Part shown: positions 47,725 through 57,222 of the stretch, piece by piece
How positions within the stretch are numbered: the first letter of the stretch is position 1
Layout of the letters: the number at the start of each line of letters is the position of its first letter
Source: Indioceanicola profundi
Lineage (GTDB): Bacteria > Pseudomonadota > Alphaproteobacteria > Azospirillales > Azospirillaceae
Direction of reading: 5' to 3'
Length of the DNA stretch: 64,000 bases
NCBI RefSeq assembly: GCF_003568845.1
Contig: NZ_CP030126.1
Location: 2,321,001 to 2,385,000 of the forward strand
Translations under genes and position numbers: made by a program
The notes under the pieces: generated by a model
The model's input: the letters and a program-made list of their open reading frames with translations, nothing else
Databases searched by the model: none
Told to the model about the DNA's origin: nothing

Positions 47725-48573
47725 CTACCTTTTGGCGGTCATCGCGGGCGCGGTGGATATGGTGGGTATCCCCGGAACGGTCTGTCCGCCACTCTGCATT
47801 CCCGGCCACAGCCCATCGGTGGAGGCGGCCAAGGTTCCGTCCGCCGCCATGCTTTCCAGCGCCCTGTTGAAGCCGGCCACCACCTCCGGGGCCACGCTGG
47901 CCCGGCTGAACATGACATGGGCCATGGAGACCTCGATGTGCATCGGGTGGATTTCCACCCGGCCCGCCATATCGCCGTCCCGCAGCATGCGTTCGGCGAT
48001 CAGCCGGCCTGTGATGAAGCCGTCGATGCGGTCGCGGAGAAGCATGGTCAGGGCATTCTCCTCCGCCGGAACCGGGATGGCGTTGTCGTCCAGCCGACCC
48101 TGCTCCACCAGCTCCGCATGGATGGGGCTGTACCGGCTGGCAGGGTTGGAGCCCAGACGGAAGTGGCTATCCGCCAACTGCTCCAGGCCAGAGAAGGGGA
48201 ACCGCCCCGTCTCTCCCTTCCGGACGAGAAGCACGTTGCGCCCCGGCCGGAGGGGGCGGGAGAAGCGGGCGAATGCCAGCCGCTCCCCCGTCAGGGTCAC
48301 GCCGGCCATGGCATCCATCCGCCCTTCCTTGAGCAGGGCGACGGCGCGTCCGCGCGGCATCTCGTGCCACAGGACCGCGCAGCCCATGCGGCGGGCGGCC
48401 TCGCCGACCAGCTCGTAATCCAGCCCCTGCATGGTTCCGTCGGGCGCTCGATAATGGAACGGCTCCCACGCGCTCCAGGCGAAGCGGAGAGTGCAGGAGG
48501 CGGCGGCCTGATGCGGCGTCGATAGGAAGAACAGGGCCGTTATCGCGGACGCCATACGGGCGAACATCTGCAA
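47725..48573 (-). CDS. Periplasmic solute-binding protein, family 3 (amino-acid type)
   Basis: This 282-residue protein has a signal peptide ([18 protein letters not shown], cut near AAA-S). The SBP_bac_3 pattern follows: [18 protein letters not shown], then [18 protein letters not shown], then [20 protein letters not shown]. Binding-site Arg/Asp positions are plausible. The C-terminal 40 residues are Thr/Pro/Gly-rich and look disordered. No permease or ATPase gene adjoins it, so it may be an orphan receptor rather than part of an importer. It lies upstream of leuD on the same strand, 113 bp away. Confidence 0.75.
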   Translation of the reverse strand: MQMFARMASAITALFFLSTPHQAAASCTLRFAWSAWEPFHYRAPDGTMQGLDYELVGEAARRMGCAVLWHEMPRGRAVALLKEGRMDAMAGVTLTGERLAFARFSRPLRPGRNVLLVRKGETGRFPFSGLEQLADSHFRLGSNPASRYSPIHAELVEQGRLDDNAIPVPAEENALTMLLRDRIDGFITGRLIAERMLRDGDMAGRVEIHPMHIEVSMAHVMFSRASVAPEVVAGFNRALESMAADGTLAASTDGLWPGMQSGGQTVPGIPTISTAPAMTAKR

Positions 48574-48767
48574 GTCCGTCGACAGGGAAAAAGATACGGG
48601 AACCGACAGACTACCTCTTTCGCGCGGCTTGTGTACATGAATATGCGCCGCTTCGGATGCCGTTCCGCATGTCGCCCGCCCGGCCTGCCCCCTTGCCGCG
48701 GTCCCGGCCCATCCGCTAGGAAGAGGGCTGCTCCCGCCCGCGCCAATCCGGAAAGCCGCCCCGCCAG

Positions 48768-49895
48768 ATGACCGACGGCCCTCTCGCCACCTACCGCGCC
48801 CGCCGCAGCAGCGGCACCCTGAAGGCGGACCCGGCGCAGGCGCTGGCGGCGGAAAAGCTGCAGAGCCTGTGGAACGCGCTGAAGGATTACCGCCCGGCCA
48901 TGGGGCATGTGGGCTGGCGCGCCCGCTTCGGCCTGGCCCGTCGTCTCGATCCCGCCCCGCAGGGGCTTTATGTCTATGGCGATGTCGGCCGCGGCAAGTC
49001 CATGCTGATGGATCTGTTCTTCGAGACCGCCCCGGTGGAGAAGAAGCGCAGGGTCCATTTCCACGCCTTCATGATCGAGACCCACGCCCGGCTGCATGAG
49101 ATGCGCAACCGGGCCAAGAGCAGCGACAAGGGGGCGGAGGAGCTGCTGCCGGAACTGGCCTACCGCATCGCGGAGGAGGCCTGGCTGCTCTGCTTCGACG
49201 AGTTCCACGTTACCGACGTGGCCGACGCCATGATCCTGGGCCGGCTCTTCACCTCCCTGTTCGAGCTGGGGGTGGTGGTGGTGGCGACCAGCAACTGGCC
49301 GCCGGACGACCTCTACAAGGACGGGCTGAACCGCCGGCGCTTTCTGCCCTTCATCGAGCTGCTGAAGGAGCGGCTGGACGTGCTGCATCTGGGCGGGCCG
49401 ACCGACTACCGGATGGCGCGGCTGCACGGGGCCAAGGTCTACCACTACCCGCTGGGTCCGGCGACGTCGCAGGCGCTGGAACAGGCCTGGTCCGATGTCA
49501 CCGACGGGGCGGAAGGCAGGCCCACGCACCTCACCGTGCAGGGCCGCCGGGTGGAGGTGCCGCGCGCCGCCAGGGGTGTCGCCTGGTTCCATTACGACGC
49601 GCTGTGCGGGCAGCCGCTGGGCCCGGCCGACTATCTGTCCATCGCCACCCATTTCCACACGGTGATCCTGGACGGCATCCCGCGGCTGACAGCGGAGCAG
49701 CGCAACGAGGCCAAGCGCTTCATGACGCTGATCGACGCCTTGTACGAGCACAAGGTCAAGCTGATCGCCGCCGCCGATGCAGCGCCGGAGCACCTTCACA
49801 GCGAAGGCCAGCACGCCTTCGAATTCCAGCGCACCGTGAGCCGCCTGATGGAGATGCAGGCGGAGGATTATCTGCAGGGCGAGCATCTGCCGTAG
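48768..49895 (+). CDS. zapE: Cell division protein ZapE (AFG1-like ATPase)
   Basis: This 375-residue AAA+-like ATPase associates with FtsZ rings in E. coli. Walker A is GDVGRGKS at 71-78; Walker B is LLCFDEFHVTDVADAMIL; VVATSNWPPDDLYKDGLNRR is the sensor-1 region, and the C-terminal RFMTLIDALYEHKVKLI is conserved. Length is typical. It is divergent from the solute-binding protein gene and followed 134 bp later by a DUF2336 gene. Confidence 0.93.
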   Translation: MTDGPLATYRARRSSGTLKADPAQALAAEKLQSLWNALKDYRPAMGHVGWRARFGLARRLDPAPQGLYVYGDVGRGKSMLMDLFFETAPVEKKRRVHFHAFMIETHARLHEMRNRAKSSDKGAEELLPELAYRIAEEAWLLCFDEFHVTDVADAMILGRLFTSLFELGVVVVATSNWPPDDLYKDGLNRRRFLPFIELLKERLDVLHLGGPTDYRMARLHGAKVYHYPLGPATSQALEQAWSDVTDGAEGRPTHLTVQGRRVEVPRAARGVAWFHYDALCGQPLGPADYLSIATHFHTVILDGIPRLTAEQRNEAKRFMTLIDALYEHKVKLIAAADAAPEHLHSEGQHAFEFQRTVSRLMEMQAEDYLQGEHLP

Positions 49896-50029
49896 CCGAG
49901 CCCACCTGCCCGGAAGATCAATAGGTGCGCTGAACAGTTGCCCGACAGGGCCGGACCTGGGATTCTGGGGCACCGGATCGGGCGGTGGAGATGCCCGGCC
50001 GCAGCGGATGCCGGAATGGGAGCGCGCCG

Positions 50030-51208
50030 ATGGATGGCGGGGTGGATGCGCTGAGCTACGAGACAGCCAAGGTCCTGGCCGTGGACCCCGACCCGTCCGT
50101 GCGCGCCGGTCTGGCCGCCCGCCCTGATACGCGGCCGGAACTGCTGTACTACATGGCCGACGACAATGACCCGTCGGTGCGGCTGGCAGTGGCCGGCAAT
50201 GCGGCGACGCCGGTGCGGGCCTCCGCCCGGCTGGCGCGCGATCCGAACGCGGATGTCCGCGCGGTGCTGGCGGCCAAGCTGGCGCGGTCCCTGCCCCATC
50301 TGACGGCGCAGGAGCATGCGGCGCTGCATGAGCTGGCGGTCAACGCGCTGACCATGCTGGCGGCGGATCAGGCGGTGCGGGTGCGGGCGGCCCTGGCCAG
50401 CGCCATCAAGGATGTGGATTGCGCCCCGCCCAAGCTGGTGGCGACCCTGGCCCGCGACGTGGCGCGGGAGGTGGCGGAGCCGGTGCTGCGCACCTGCGCC
50501 CTGCTGTCGGACGAGGACCTTCTGTCCATTATCGCCGCCCATCCCGAACCCTGGGTGCTGGAGGCCATCGCCCGCCGCCCGAATGTGAGCGCCGCAGTCG
50601 CCGACGCGGTGCGGGCGGAGCAGGAGCCGGAAGCCGGTACGGCCGTGCTCACCAGCGGTCCCGCGGCGGCGGCGCCCTGGGAAGGCGGGACGCGCGGCGC
50701 ATTGCCGCCGGAGATCACGGCCAAGCTGACCGACTTCGTCGAGGATGGCATGCGCGAAGCCCTGGCCGGCAGCGGCGCATTCGATCCGGAGACCGGGACC
50801 GAGATCGCCGATGTGGCGCGGCGGCGGCTGGATTTCGCCCGCGGCTATGGCAGCGGCGAACGGCCGGCGCCGCGCGCCGACCGGCTGTTCGCGGCGGGCG
50901 AGCTGGATGAGGAGGTGGTCTGGGATGCCATCTCCTGGGGGGATCGGGATTTCGTCCGCGCCGCCCTGGCGCTGCTGGCGAAGCTTCCGCCGGAGCTGGT
51001 GCAGCGCATCCTGGACACGCAGAGCGCCAAGGCGATCACCGCCCTGGCCTGGAGGGCAGGGCTGTCGATGCGGGGGGCGCGGCTGTTGCAGCACAAGGCG
51101 GCGGGCATCCATCCCAAGCGGCTGCTGAACGCCCGCCACGGCACCGACTACCCGCTGGGCGAGGAGGAGATGCGCTTCCAGCTCGGCCTGTTCGGGATCG
51201 AGGACTGA
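50030..51208 (+). CDS. DUF2336 family protein with HEAT-like repeats
   Basis: This 392-residue soluble protein is built of short helical repeats: YETAKVLAVDPDPSVRAGLA, ADDNDPSVRLAVAGNAATPV and ARDPNADVRAVLAAKLAR show the DPxxxVR pattern near residues 10-75. The central and C-terminal part (about 235-385) resembles DUF2336, an alphaproteobacterial family of unknown function. ATG 50030 with GGGAG seven bases upstream is preferred to GTG 49985. It is convergent with treY, six bases apart. Confidence 0.8.
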   Translation: MDGGVDALSYETAKVLAVDPDPSVRAGLAARPDTRPELLYYMADDNDPSVRLAVAGNAATPVRASARLARDPNADVRAVLAAKLARSLPHLTAQEHAALHELAVNALTMLAADQAVRVRAALASAIKDVDCAPPKLVATLARDVAREVAEPVLRTCALLSDEDLLSIIAAHPEPWVLEAIARRPNVSAAVADAVRAEQEPEAGTAVLTSGPAAAAPWEGGTRGALPPEITAKLTDFVEDGMREALAGSGAFDPETGTEIADVARRRLDFARGYGSGERPAPRADRLFAAGELDEEVVWDAISWGDRDFVRAALALLAKLPPELVQRILDTQSAKAITALAWRAGLSMRGARLLQHKAAGIHPKRLLNARHGTDYPLGEEEMRFQLGLFGIED

Positions 51209-51214
51209 CGGAGT

Positions 51215-54094
51215 TCAGCCGCAACGCAGAAGCGCCACCGGGAAACGGCGCAGCAGCTCGCCCACCGGCAGGCGGCCATCGCCATTGGGGTTCGGCACGA
51301 CATCTCCGGTCAGCAGGTTGGTGCAGTCGATGCCCGCAGGCAGCTCCGGCATGTGCAGCACCGTGTTGCCCCATGCCTCATGCGGGATCATCGGCAGGGC
51401 CGCATTCTCCATCAGCGGCGCCACCAGCCGCGGGGCGACTACCAGCGCCACCCTTCCCTCCGCCCGGCGCAGGAAGGCCACCACCCGCTCCGCCTGCGCG
51501 CCGGACGCCTCCACCGGCACATAGTCGCCATCGGCATAGAGGGCGGGATCGTCCCGGCGGTGGGCCAGGGCCGTGGCCCAGACATGCTGCTTGATCCGGC
51601 CGTCGCGCCAGTTCTCCAGCAGTGTTTCCGGCGATGACGCATCGTCCAGCGCCCGATTCAGCCGGACCCAATCCGGCGGGCGGCGATTGTCGGGATCGAC
51701 CAAGGACAGGTCCCAGAACTCCGTGCCCTGGTAGAGGTCCGGCACGCCGGGCACCGTCGCCGCCAGCAGGGTCTGGCTGAGCCCGTTGACGGCGCCCACG
51801 GGGGCGATGCGGGCGATGAAGCCGGTCAGGTCCTGCAGGAAATGCTGGCTGCGCTCCGGGTCCAGGATGCCGTGGATGAAGCGCTGCAGGGCTTCCTCGT
51901 AATCGGTATCGGGCTGCGCCCAGTTGGAGCGGAACTTGCTCTCCCGCACCGCTTTCAGCATGTAGGCCTGGAGCCGTTCCGCAAGGGCGGCGAGGCCGTC
52001 CGCATCTTGCGGCCCGAGGTCCAGCGGCCAGGCCCCCACCAGCGTCTGGTACAGCAGATACTCGTCATTGCGGCCGGGGGCGGGCCGCCGCTCCATCTCC
52101 CGCTTCTTCAGCCGGTTCAGCCGCGCCCATTTGCGCACATGCCGGTGCCATTCGTCCGGCAGCTCGGACAGCATGTCGATCCGCACGCGGGTATCGGCCC
52201 CGCGCTTGTGGTCGTGGGTGGCGAGGGTGACGAGCTGGTGGGGCCAGCGCCGCCGGCGCTCCTGGTTGGCGTGGTGGAAGGCGGCGACGGTGGTGCCGAA
52301 CCGGTCCGGATCGCCCCCGACCTCGTTCAGGGAGACGAGACGGACAAAGCGGTAGAACAGCGTGTCCTCCACCGACTTCGCCATGACGGGGCCGGTGAAC
52401 TGCTGGAACTTCATGGCGATGCGGTGGACATCCGCCGCCTTGTACCCGGCCCGCCTCTCCTGCGCCAGGCCGGCGGTCAGGGCGTCGCGCAGGAAGTCGT
52501 AGACGGTGAGGTCGGTCGCCGCCTCCGCCGATTTGCGCGCCCGGCTGACGGCCCAGTCGATGTAGCGCCGGTCCTCCTCCCCCGCTTGGTCCGGGGTGAT
52601 GTAGGTGCGGTAGACCGGGAAATGGGCCACGATGTCGGCCAGCGCCCGGCGGATACCGGTGAGCGTGTGGTCGCGGGTGTCCCAGCTCTGCTGCGCCAGC
52701 CGGTGGAGCTGCCCCGCCAGCACGTTCAGCTCCGCTGACAGGTTGCGGGAGACGATCAGCCGCTTGGCCGCGACCAGCATCTCCTCGTAATTCGCCTCCC
52801 GCTCCAGGAACTGCTCATAGATGTGGGTCAGATCCTCCTGGGAGGAGGTATCGACGAACAGCCCGTTGACCAGCACCATGAACTCGTAGCCGGTGGTGCC
52901 GGCTACGGGCCAGTCCTCCCGCAGATGTTCGTGCCGGGCCAGGATCTTCTCCACCACCACATAGAGCGGTTCGCCCAGCGCCGGGGCGCCGGGGGCCTGC
53001 GGCAGCGCGCCCGGCCGGTCGGTCAGGTAGGCGGCGCGGTTCTGGAGCTGCTCGCAATAGGCCTTGGGATCGAACAGCCCGTCGATATGGTCGATCCGCA
53101 CCCCCTGGAGCTTGCCCTCGCCGATCAGGCGGAAGACGAGCTGGTGCGCCAGCTCGAACAGCTCCGGCCGCTCGATCCGCAGGCCGGCCAGCTCGTTGAC
53201 GTCGAAGAACCGGCGGTAGTTTATCTCGTCCGCCGCCACCCGCCAGAAGGCCACGCGGTAGGCCTGCCGCTCCAGCAGCTCATGCAGCTCGCGGAAGCTT
53301 TTCGGCTGGCCGGGCACGCCGCTCAAGCGGTCGCAGACATGGTCGATGCAGCGCGCGGCGGCCGGCGCTTCCTCGCACAGCCGGGCGAGGCGGGCCTTCA
53401 GCTCATCGGCCTGCCGGCGGACCAGCGACTGCTTCTGGATGGAGCGGGAGGTGGAAGAAAGGGCGGAGAAGCCGTTGGCCAGCTCGCCCAGCGCCTCCTT
53501 GGCGGCCGCATCCTCCACCCGCTCCCACGCCTGGCGGAGCAGGCGGGGATAGTCGCGCACGGCGACGGGACACCTGTTCTCCCAGTACCAGACGCTGAAC
53601 ACCCCGCCATCGAGCTTGAGCTTCAGCTCCCCCCGCTCCAGCACGGCTCCGTACTGGTCGCCCAGGATGGGCAGCAGCAGCCGCCCGCCGGACTGCCAGT
53701 CGATGTCGAAGAAGGGGGCGTAGGGGCTGGCCTCCCCCCATTCCAGCACATCCAGCCACCACGGATTGTCGGACCCGCCCACCCCCATGTGGTTGGGCAC
53801 GAAATCCAGGATCAGCCCCATGCCATGGGCGTGCAGGGCGGCGACCATGGCGTCGAACGCGGCCTCGTCCCCGATCTCCTCGTTCAGCCTTGCATGGTCG
53901 ATGATGTCGTAGCCGTGGGCGGAGCCGGCGCGCGCCTTCAGGAAGGGCGAGGCGTAGAGATGGCTGACGCCCAGCCGGGCGAGATAGGGCGCCAGCTCCG
54001 CCGCCTGCGCGAAGCCCAGGTCCTTGGAGAATTGCAGCCGCGCCGTGGCACGCGGAACGGCGGGAATAGGCGGGGTCGGCTGGTCGGCGGCCAT
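51215..54094 (-). CDS. treY: Malto-oligosyltrehalose synthase
   Basis: This 959-residue GH13 enzyme converts the reducing-end glucose of maltodextrins to an alpha-1,1 (trehalosyl) linkage. GH13 motifs are [24 protein letters not shown] with the nucleophile Asp, [11 protein letters not shown] with the acid/base Glu, and [13 protein letters not shown]. The N-terminus ([20 protein letters not shown]) and length match TreY. I use ATG 54094; an earlier ATG (54154) would start next to a REP. It is the last gene of the glgX-treZ-treY group. Confidence 0.95.
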   Translation of the reverse strand: MAADQPTPPIPAVPRATARLQFSKDLGFAQAAELAPYLARLGVSHLYASPFLKARAGSAHGYDIIDHARLNEEIGDEAAFDAMVAALHAHGMGLILDFVPNHMGVGGSDNPWWLDVLEWGEASPYAPFFDIDWQSGGRLLLPILGDQYGAVLERGELKLKLDGGVFSVWYWENRCPVAVRDYPRLLRQAWERVEDAAAKEALGELANGFSALSSTSRSIQKQSLVRRQADELKARLARLCEEAPAAARCIDHVCDRLSGVPGQPKSFRELHELLERQAYRVAFWRVAADEINYRRFFDVNELAGLRIERPELFELAHQLVFRLIGEGKLQGVRIDHIDGLFDPKAYCEQLQNRAAYLTDRPGALPQAPGAPALGEPLYVVVEKILARHEHLREDWPVAGTTGYEFMVLVNGLFVDTSSQEDLTHIYEQFLEREANYEEMLVAAKRLIVSRNLSAELNVLAGQLHRLAQQSWDTRDHTLTGIRRALADIVAHFPVYRTYITPDQAGEEDRRYIDWAVSRARKSAEAATDLTVYDFLRDALTAGLAQERRAGYKAADVHRIAMKFQQFTGPVMAKSVEDTLFYRFVRLVSLNEVGGDPDRFGTTVAAFHHANQERRRRWPHQLVTLATHDHKRGADTRVRIDMLSELPDEWHRHVRKWARLNRLKKREMERRPAPGRNDEYLLYQTLVGAWPLDLGPQDADGLAALAERLQAYMLKAVRESKFRSNWAQPDTDYEEALQRFIHGILDPERSQHFLQDLTGFIARIAPVGAVNGLSQTLLAATVPGVPDLYQGTEFWDLSLVDPDNRRPPDWVRLNRALDDASSPETLLENWRDGRIKQHVWATALAHRRDDPALYADGDYVPVEASGAQAERVVAFLRRAEGRVALVVAPRLVAPLMENAALPMIPHEAWGNTVLHMPELPAGIDCTNLLTGDVVPNPNGDGRLPVGELLRRFPVALLRCG

Positions 54095-54166
54095 GGGCTC
54101 TTTCGTCGTTGCTTCGGTTCGCGCAAGGGCTGGACGGGGTGGGTTGGAGAGCATGCCAGCGGTGCA

Positions 54167-54216
54167 GCGTCGGACCTCGCCGACGCTCGATCCGACCTAC
54201 GGCAGCCGATCCGACC
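54167..54216. repeat. REP-like hairpin in the treZ-treY gap
   Basis: GCGTCGGACCTCGCCGACGC followed by TCGATCCGACCTACGG (54167-54202) is the same GTAGGTCGGA-type foot and stem in reverse orientation, with a second partial unit ATCCGACCTGCGG. It lies within the operon, between treZ and treY. Its stem differs from the main copies (CGGA instead of CGCA), so it may be a second subfamily. Confidence 0.6.
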
Positions 54217-54222
54217 TGCGGC

Positions 54223-56109
54223 TCACCCCGCCTCGGGCGCGGTCAGGAACCAGGCGGCGGACCAGGGGGGCATGCGGCCCTGGTCCAGCAGGTCTTCCAG
54301 CCCCTCCTCCGTCTCGAACAGCAGGTCGCCGCCGGGATGCTCGAATCCGTCACGCTCCTCCTCGCCCAGATTTGCGGCGACGGAGAGGATGGCGCCGTCC
54401 GCCAGCTCCCAGGCCACCGTGATGGCGCGGCCGTTCCAGCAGCGTCCTTCCGCCCGGGCGGACATGCCGGCCAGCCGGGGCACGATGGCGTTCTGGCGGA
54501 GCTTCAGCAGCACGCCGTAATGGGCCAGCCAGTCCTCATGCTCCTCCCAGGCCAGCGCCTCCCAGTCCAGCTTGCTGGCGATGAAGGTCTGCTCGGCATT
54601 GGGATCGGGGATGCGGGCCAGGATTTCGGGGGCGGAGAATTCCGGGAAGCTTCCGAACTCCCGCAGCCGCCCCTCGCGGACGGAGTCGGCCAGCCCGCCG
54701 TGGAACTCGCAGAAGAAATGGAAGGGCGTCTTCGCCCCCCACTCCTCCCCCATCCACAGCATGGGGATCTGGGGGCTGAGCAGGTGGAGGCTGGACATGG
54801 CCCGCAGGGCCCGCGGCTCCACCAGCATGGACAGCCGCTCCCCCAAAGCACGGTTGCCGACCTGATCGTGGTTCTGGAGGAAGCTTACGAAGGCGGTGGG
54901 CGGCAACTCCCCGCTCGGCTCCCCGCGGTTCTTGCCGCCGCGGTGGGCGGAGGGTTCGCCCTGGTAGATGAAGCCCTCCGTCAGGGCGCGGACCAGCATC
55001 TCGCCGGGCGCGTCGGGATAGTCCTTGTAATAGCCGCCGCTCTCGCCGGTCAGCAGCACATGGCAGACATGGTGGAAGTCGTCGTTCCACTGGGCCGTGT
55101 AGGTTTTGGGGCTGCCATCCTTGCGGCGCTTCAGGTGGCGGGCCTCGTTGGAGTCGTTCTCCAGCACCAGATGGATGTGCCGGTCCGGCAAGCGCTCCCG
55201 CACGGTCTTGCCCAGCTCGGTCAGCAGGTCGGTGCCGCTGCTGTCCACGATGGCGTTGACGGCATCCAGCCGCAGCCCGTCGAACCGGAACTCCTCCAGC
55301 CAGTAGAGCGCGTTGTGGATCATGAAGTCGCGGACGGGACGCGCATGCTTGCCATCGTAATTGATGGCCGCCCCCCAGGGGGTGTGATGCCGGTCCGTGA
55401 AGAAGGGCTTGGCGTAGGCGTGCAGGTAGTTCCCGTCCGGCCCGAAATGGTTGTAGACCACGTCCAGGAAGGCCTGCATGCCGCAGGCATGGATGGCGTC
55501 CACCAGCTGCTTCAGCTCGTCCGGCGTGCCGTAGGAGCTGTCCGGCGCATAGAACAGCACCCCGTCATAGCCCCAGCCCCGCCGGCCGGGGAAATCGGCC
55601 AGCGGCATCAGCTCCACCGCGGTGACGCCCAGGCTGGCCAGATGCTCCAGCTTGTCGATGGCGGCGAGATAGGTGCCCTGGGGCGTGAAGGCGCCGACAT
55701 GCAGCTCATAGAGCACCGTCTGCTCCCACGGGCGGCCCCGGAAGCCGGGCTCCTCCCACCGGTAGGCGGCGGGGTCGATGACGGTGGAGGGACCGTGCGC
55801 GTCATGGGCCTGATAGCGGGAGGCCGGATCGGGCACCAGCATCCCGTTGGGAAGCGCATAGCGGTACTGGCTGCCGGCTTTGGCCTGATCGGTGGTCAGG
55901 CTGAACCAGCCATCCCCTTCCGCCTTCATGGGCAGCCGCCGCTCCCCGCTGCCGGTCGCCAGCGCCAGCTCGACGCTGTCAACCGACGGCGCCCACAGGC
56001 GGAAGCGGACCCGGCCGTCGGGCTGGATCTGGGCGCCGAAGGGCATGGAATGGGCGACGCGGTCCGGCGTGTCCGGGGCGGCATCGGCTTCGCGGGCGGA
56101 CACGGTCAT
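54223..56109 (-). CDS. treZ: Malto-oligosyltrehalose trehalohydrolase
   Basis: This 628-residue GH13 enzyme releases trehalose from the TreY product. An N-terminal beta domain (VRFRLWAPSVDSVELAL) is followed by the barrel with FLDVVYNHFGPDGN, FDGLRLDAVNAI (nucleophile Asp), LVLENDSNEAR (acid/base Glu) and FLQNHDQVGN. PWGAAINYDG is characteristic of TreZ. It lies 75 bp downstream of the response regulator gene. Confidence 0.95.
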   Translation of the reverse strand: MTVSAREADAAPDTPDRVAHSMPFGAQIQPDGRVRFRLWAPSVDSVELALATGSGERRLPMKAEGDGWFSLTTDQAKAGSQYRYALPNGMLVPDPASRYQAHDAHGPSTVIDPAAYRWEEPGFRGRPWEQTVLYELHVGAFTPQGTYLAAIDKLEHLASLGVTAVELMPLADFPGRRGWGYDGVLFYAPDSSYGTPDELKQLVDAIHACGMQAFLDVVYNHFGPDGNYLHAYAKPFFTDRHHTPWGAAINYDGKHARPVRDFMIHNALYWLEEFRFDGLRLDAVNAIVDSSGTDLLTELGKTVRERLPDRHIHLVLENDSNEARHLKRRKDGSPKTYTAQWNDDFHHVCHVLLTGESGGYYKDYPDAPGEMLVRALTEGFIYQGEPSAHRGGKNRGEPSGELPPTAFVSFLQNHDQVGNRALGERLSMLVEPRALRAMSSLHLLSPQIPMLWMGEEWGAKTPFHFFCEFHGGLADSVREGRLREFGSFPEFSAPEILARIPDPNAEQTFIASKLDWEALAWEEHEDWLAHYGVLLKLRQNAIVPRLAGMSARAEGRCWNGRAITVAWELADGAILSVAANLGEEERDGFEHPGGDLLFETEEGLEDLLDQGRMPPWSAAWFLTAPEAG

Positions 56110-56184
56110 GGGATGGCACCTTCCTCACATTCGGTCGGCAGGGTCATCGGCCGTGGCGTTTCCGTCCGCCGTCCGGAAGAGCGG

Positions 56185-57222
56185 TCAACCCTCACGCGGA
56201 GGCGGTTCCTCCTGCTCGTCCATGATGGGGCCCGCCGGATCGGCCCCGGTAGGTTGGGAGGCCTGCGCCTTGGCCTGGACCATCTCTGCAAGCCGGTTGC
56301 GGTACGAATTAACAGCAGCCATCACCTCTTGTTCCAGCACGGACTGGTCGCCACGCTGGGCGGTCAGGGCGGCAAGGCCGAGGGCGGCGCGCTTCAGGGT
56401 CAGCGGGTCCGCGATGGAATGCTGGGTGTCCTGCCGGAAGGTCTCCACCGCGTTGACCAGAACCCGGGCGAAGAGATCGGCCTTCATCCGCATCTCCCCC
56501 ATGGGCAGGCGGCGCATCAGATCCTCCACCACCGGCATGATGCGCAGCGCATGGTCCACCGCCATCCGCTCCGGCGGCTCCGACATCAGGCCCGGCAGGG
56601 CGAACAGGGTCAGGAAGGCGGTCTGGAAGCCGTGCCGCACGACCTTCTGATGGTTGACGGCATGCATCGCCGCGCCGATCTGCTCACCGATCGCGCCGCG
56701 ATCCAGCTGGCCCAGCGCCTTGAGGCGGAGCGTGTCCGGCACCTCCACCAGCGGGATCTGCTGTCCCTCGCGCGGGGAGCGGCGGCGGTCAGGGCCGATA
56801 TAGTCGCTGGTGACGACGAAGGGCCGGCGATGCTCCACCAGCTTGGCGACGCGGTCCTGAACCTGCTTCGCGGAAAAGGGCTTCAGGATGATGTCGTCCG
56901 CGCCCGAGGCGGTGAAGCGGAACATGAACTGGGACGTCGCCTGCCATGTCGTGGCCACCACCGTGGCGAAGGGGTTGGCGATGTTCATGGCGTGGCGGAA
57001 CTGCTGGACGAAGCGGAACCCCTCCCCCTCCGGCGGGTCGCCATCCACGATGATCAGGTCCGGCGTGCTGCTGGCAAAGGCTGCCATGGCCGCCGCGACG
57101 TCCGGGAACTCCTGCACCTTCTCCATTCCCATGCGGGTCAGGATGCTGCGCAGCAAGCGGCGCATGTTGGATTCCCGGTCGATCAGGAAGACCTGGACCT
57201 GACGGAGATCGTATTCAGCCAT
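56185..57222 (-). CDS. Response regulator receiver protein inside the trehalose operon
   Basis: This 345-residue protein has an N-terminal receiver domain (about 1-125): FLIDRESNMRRLLRSIL, phospho-acceptor Asp in LIIVDGDPPEG, Thr in VVATTW and Lys in DIILKPFSAKQV. The usual acidic pair of the pocket is Asp-Arg here. After the receiver comes DYIGPDRRR, a motif I have seen in other alphaproteobacterial regulators, then an all-helical region to 345 with no recognisable DNA-binding or enzymatic domain. It overlaps the glgX end by eight bases and precedes treZ, so it is co-expressed with trehalose enzymes. No kinase gene is near. Confidence 0.85.
   Translation of the reverse strand: MAEYDLRQVQVFLIDRESNMRRLLRSILTRMGMEKVQEFPDVAAAMAAFASSTPDLIIVDGDPPEGEGFRFVQQFRHAMNIANPFATVVATTWQATSQFMFRFTASGADDIILKPFSAKQVQDRVAKLVEHRRPFVVTSDYIGPDRRRSPREGQQIPLVEVPDTLRLKALGQLDRGAIGEQIGAAMHAVNHQKVVRHGFQTAFLTLFALPGLMSEPPERMAVDHALRIMPVVEDLMRRLPMGEMRMKADLFARVLVNAVETFRQDTQHSIADPLTLKRAALGLAALTAQRGDQSVLEQEVMAAVNSYRNRLAEMVQAKAQASQPTGADPAGPIMDEQEEPPPREG

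Noticed and set aside
47725-48573. Solute-binding protein as the missing Liv binding protein
   Set aside because: It is family 3 size and pattern (about 280 residues), not the larger family 6 LivJ type, and lies more than 40 kb away.
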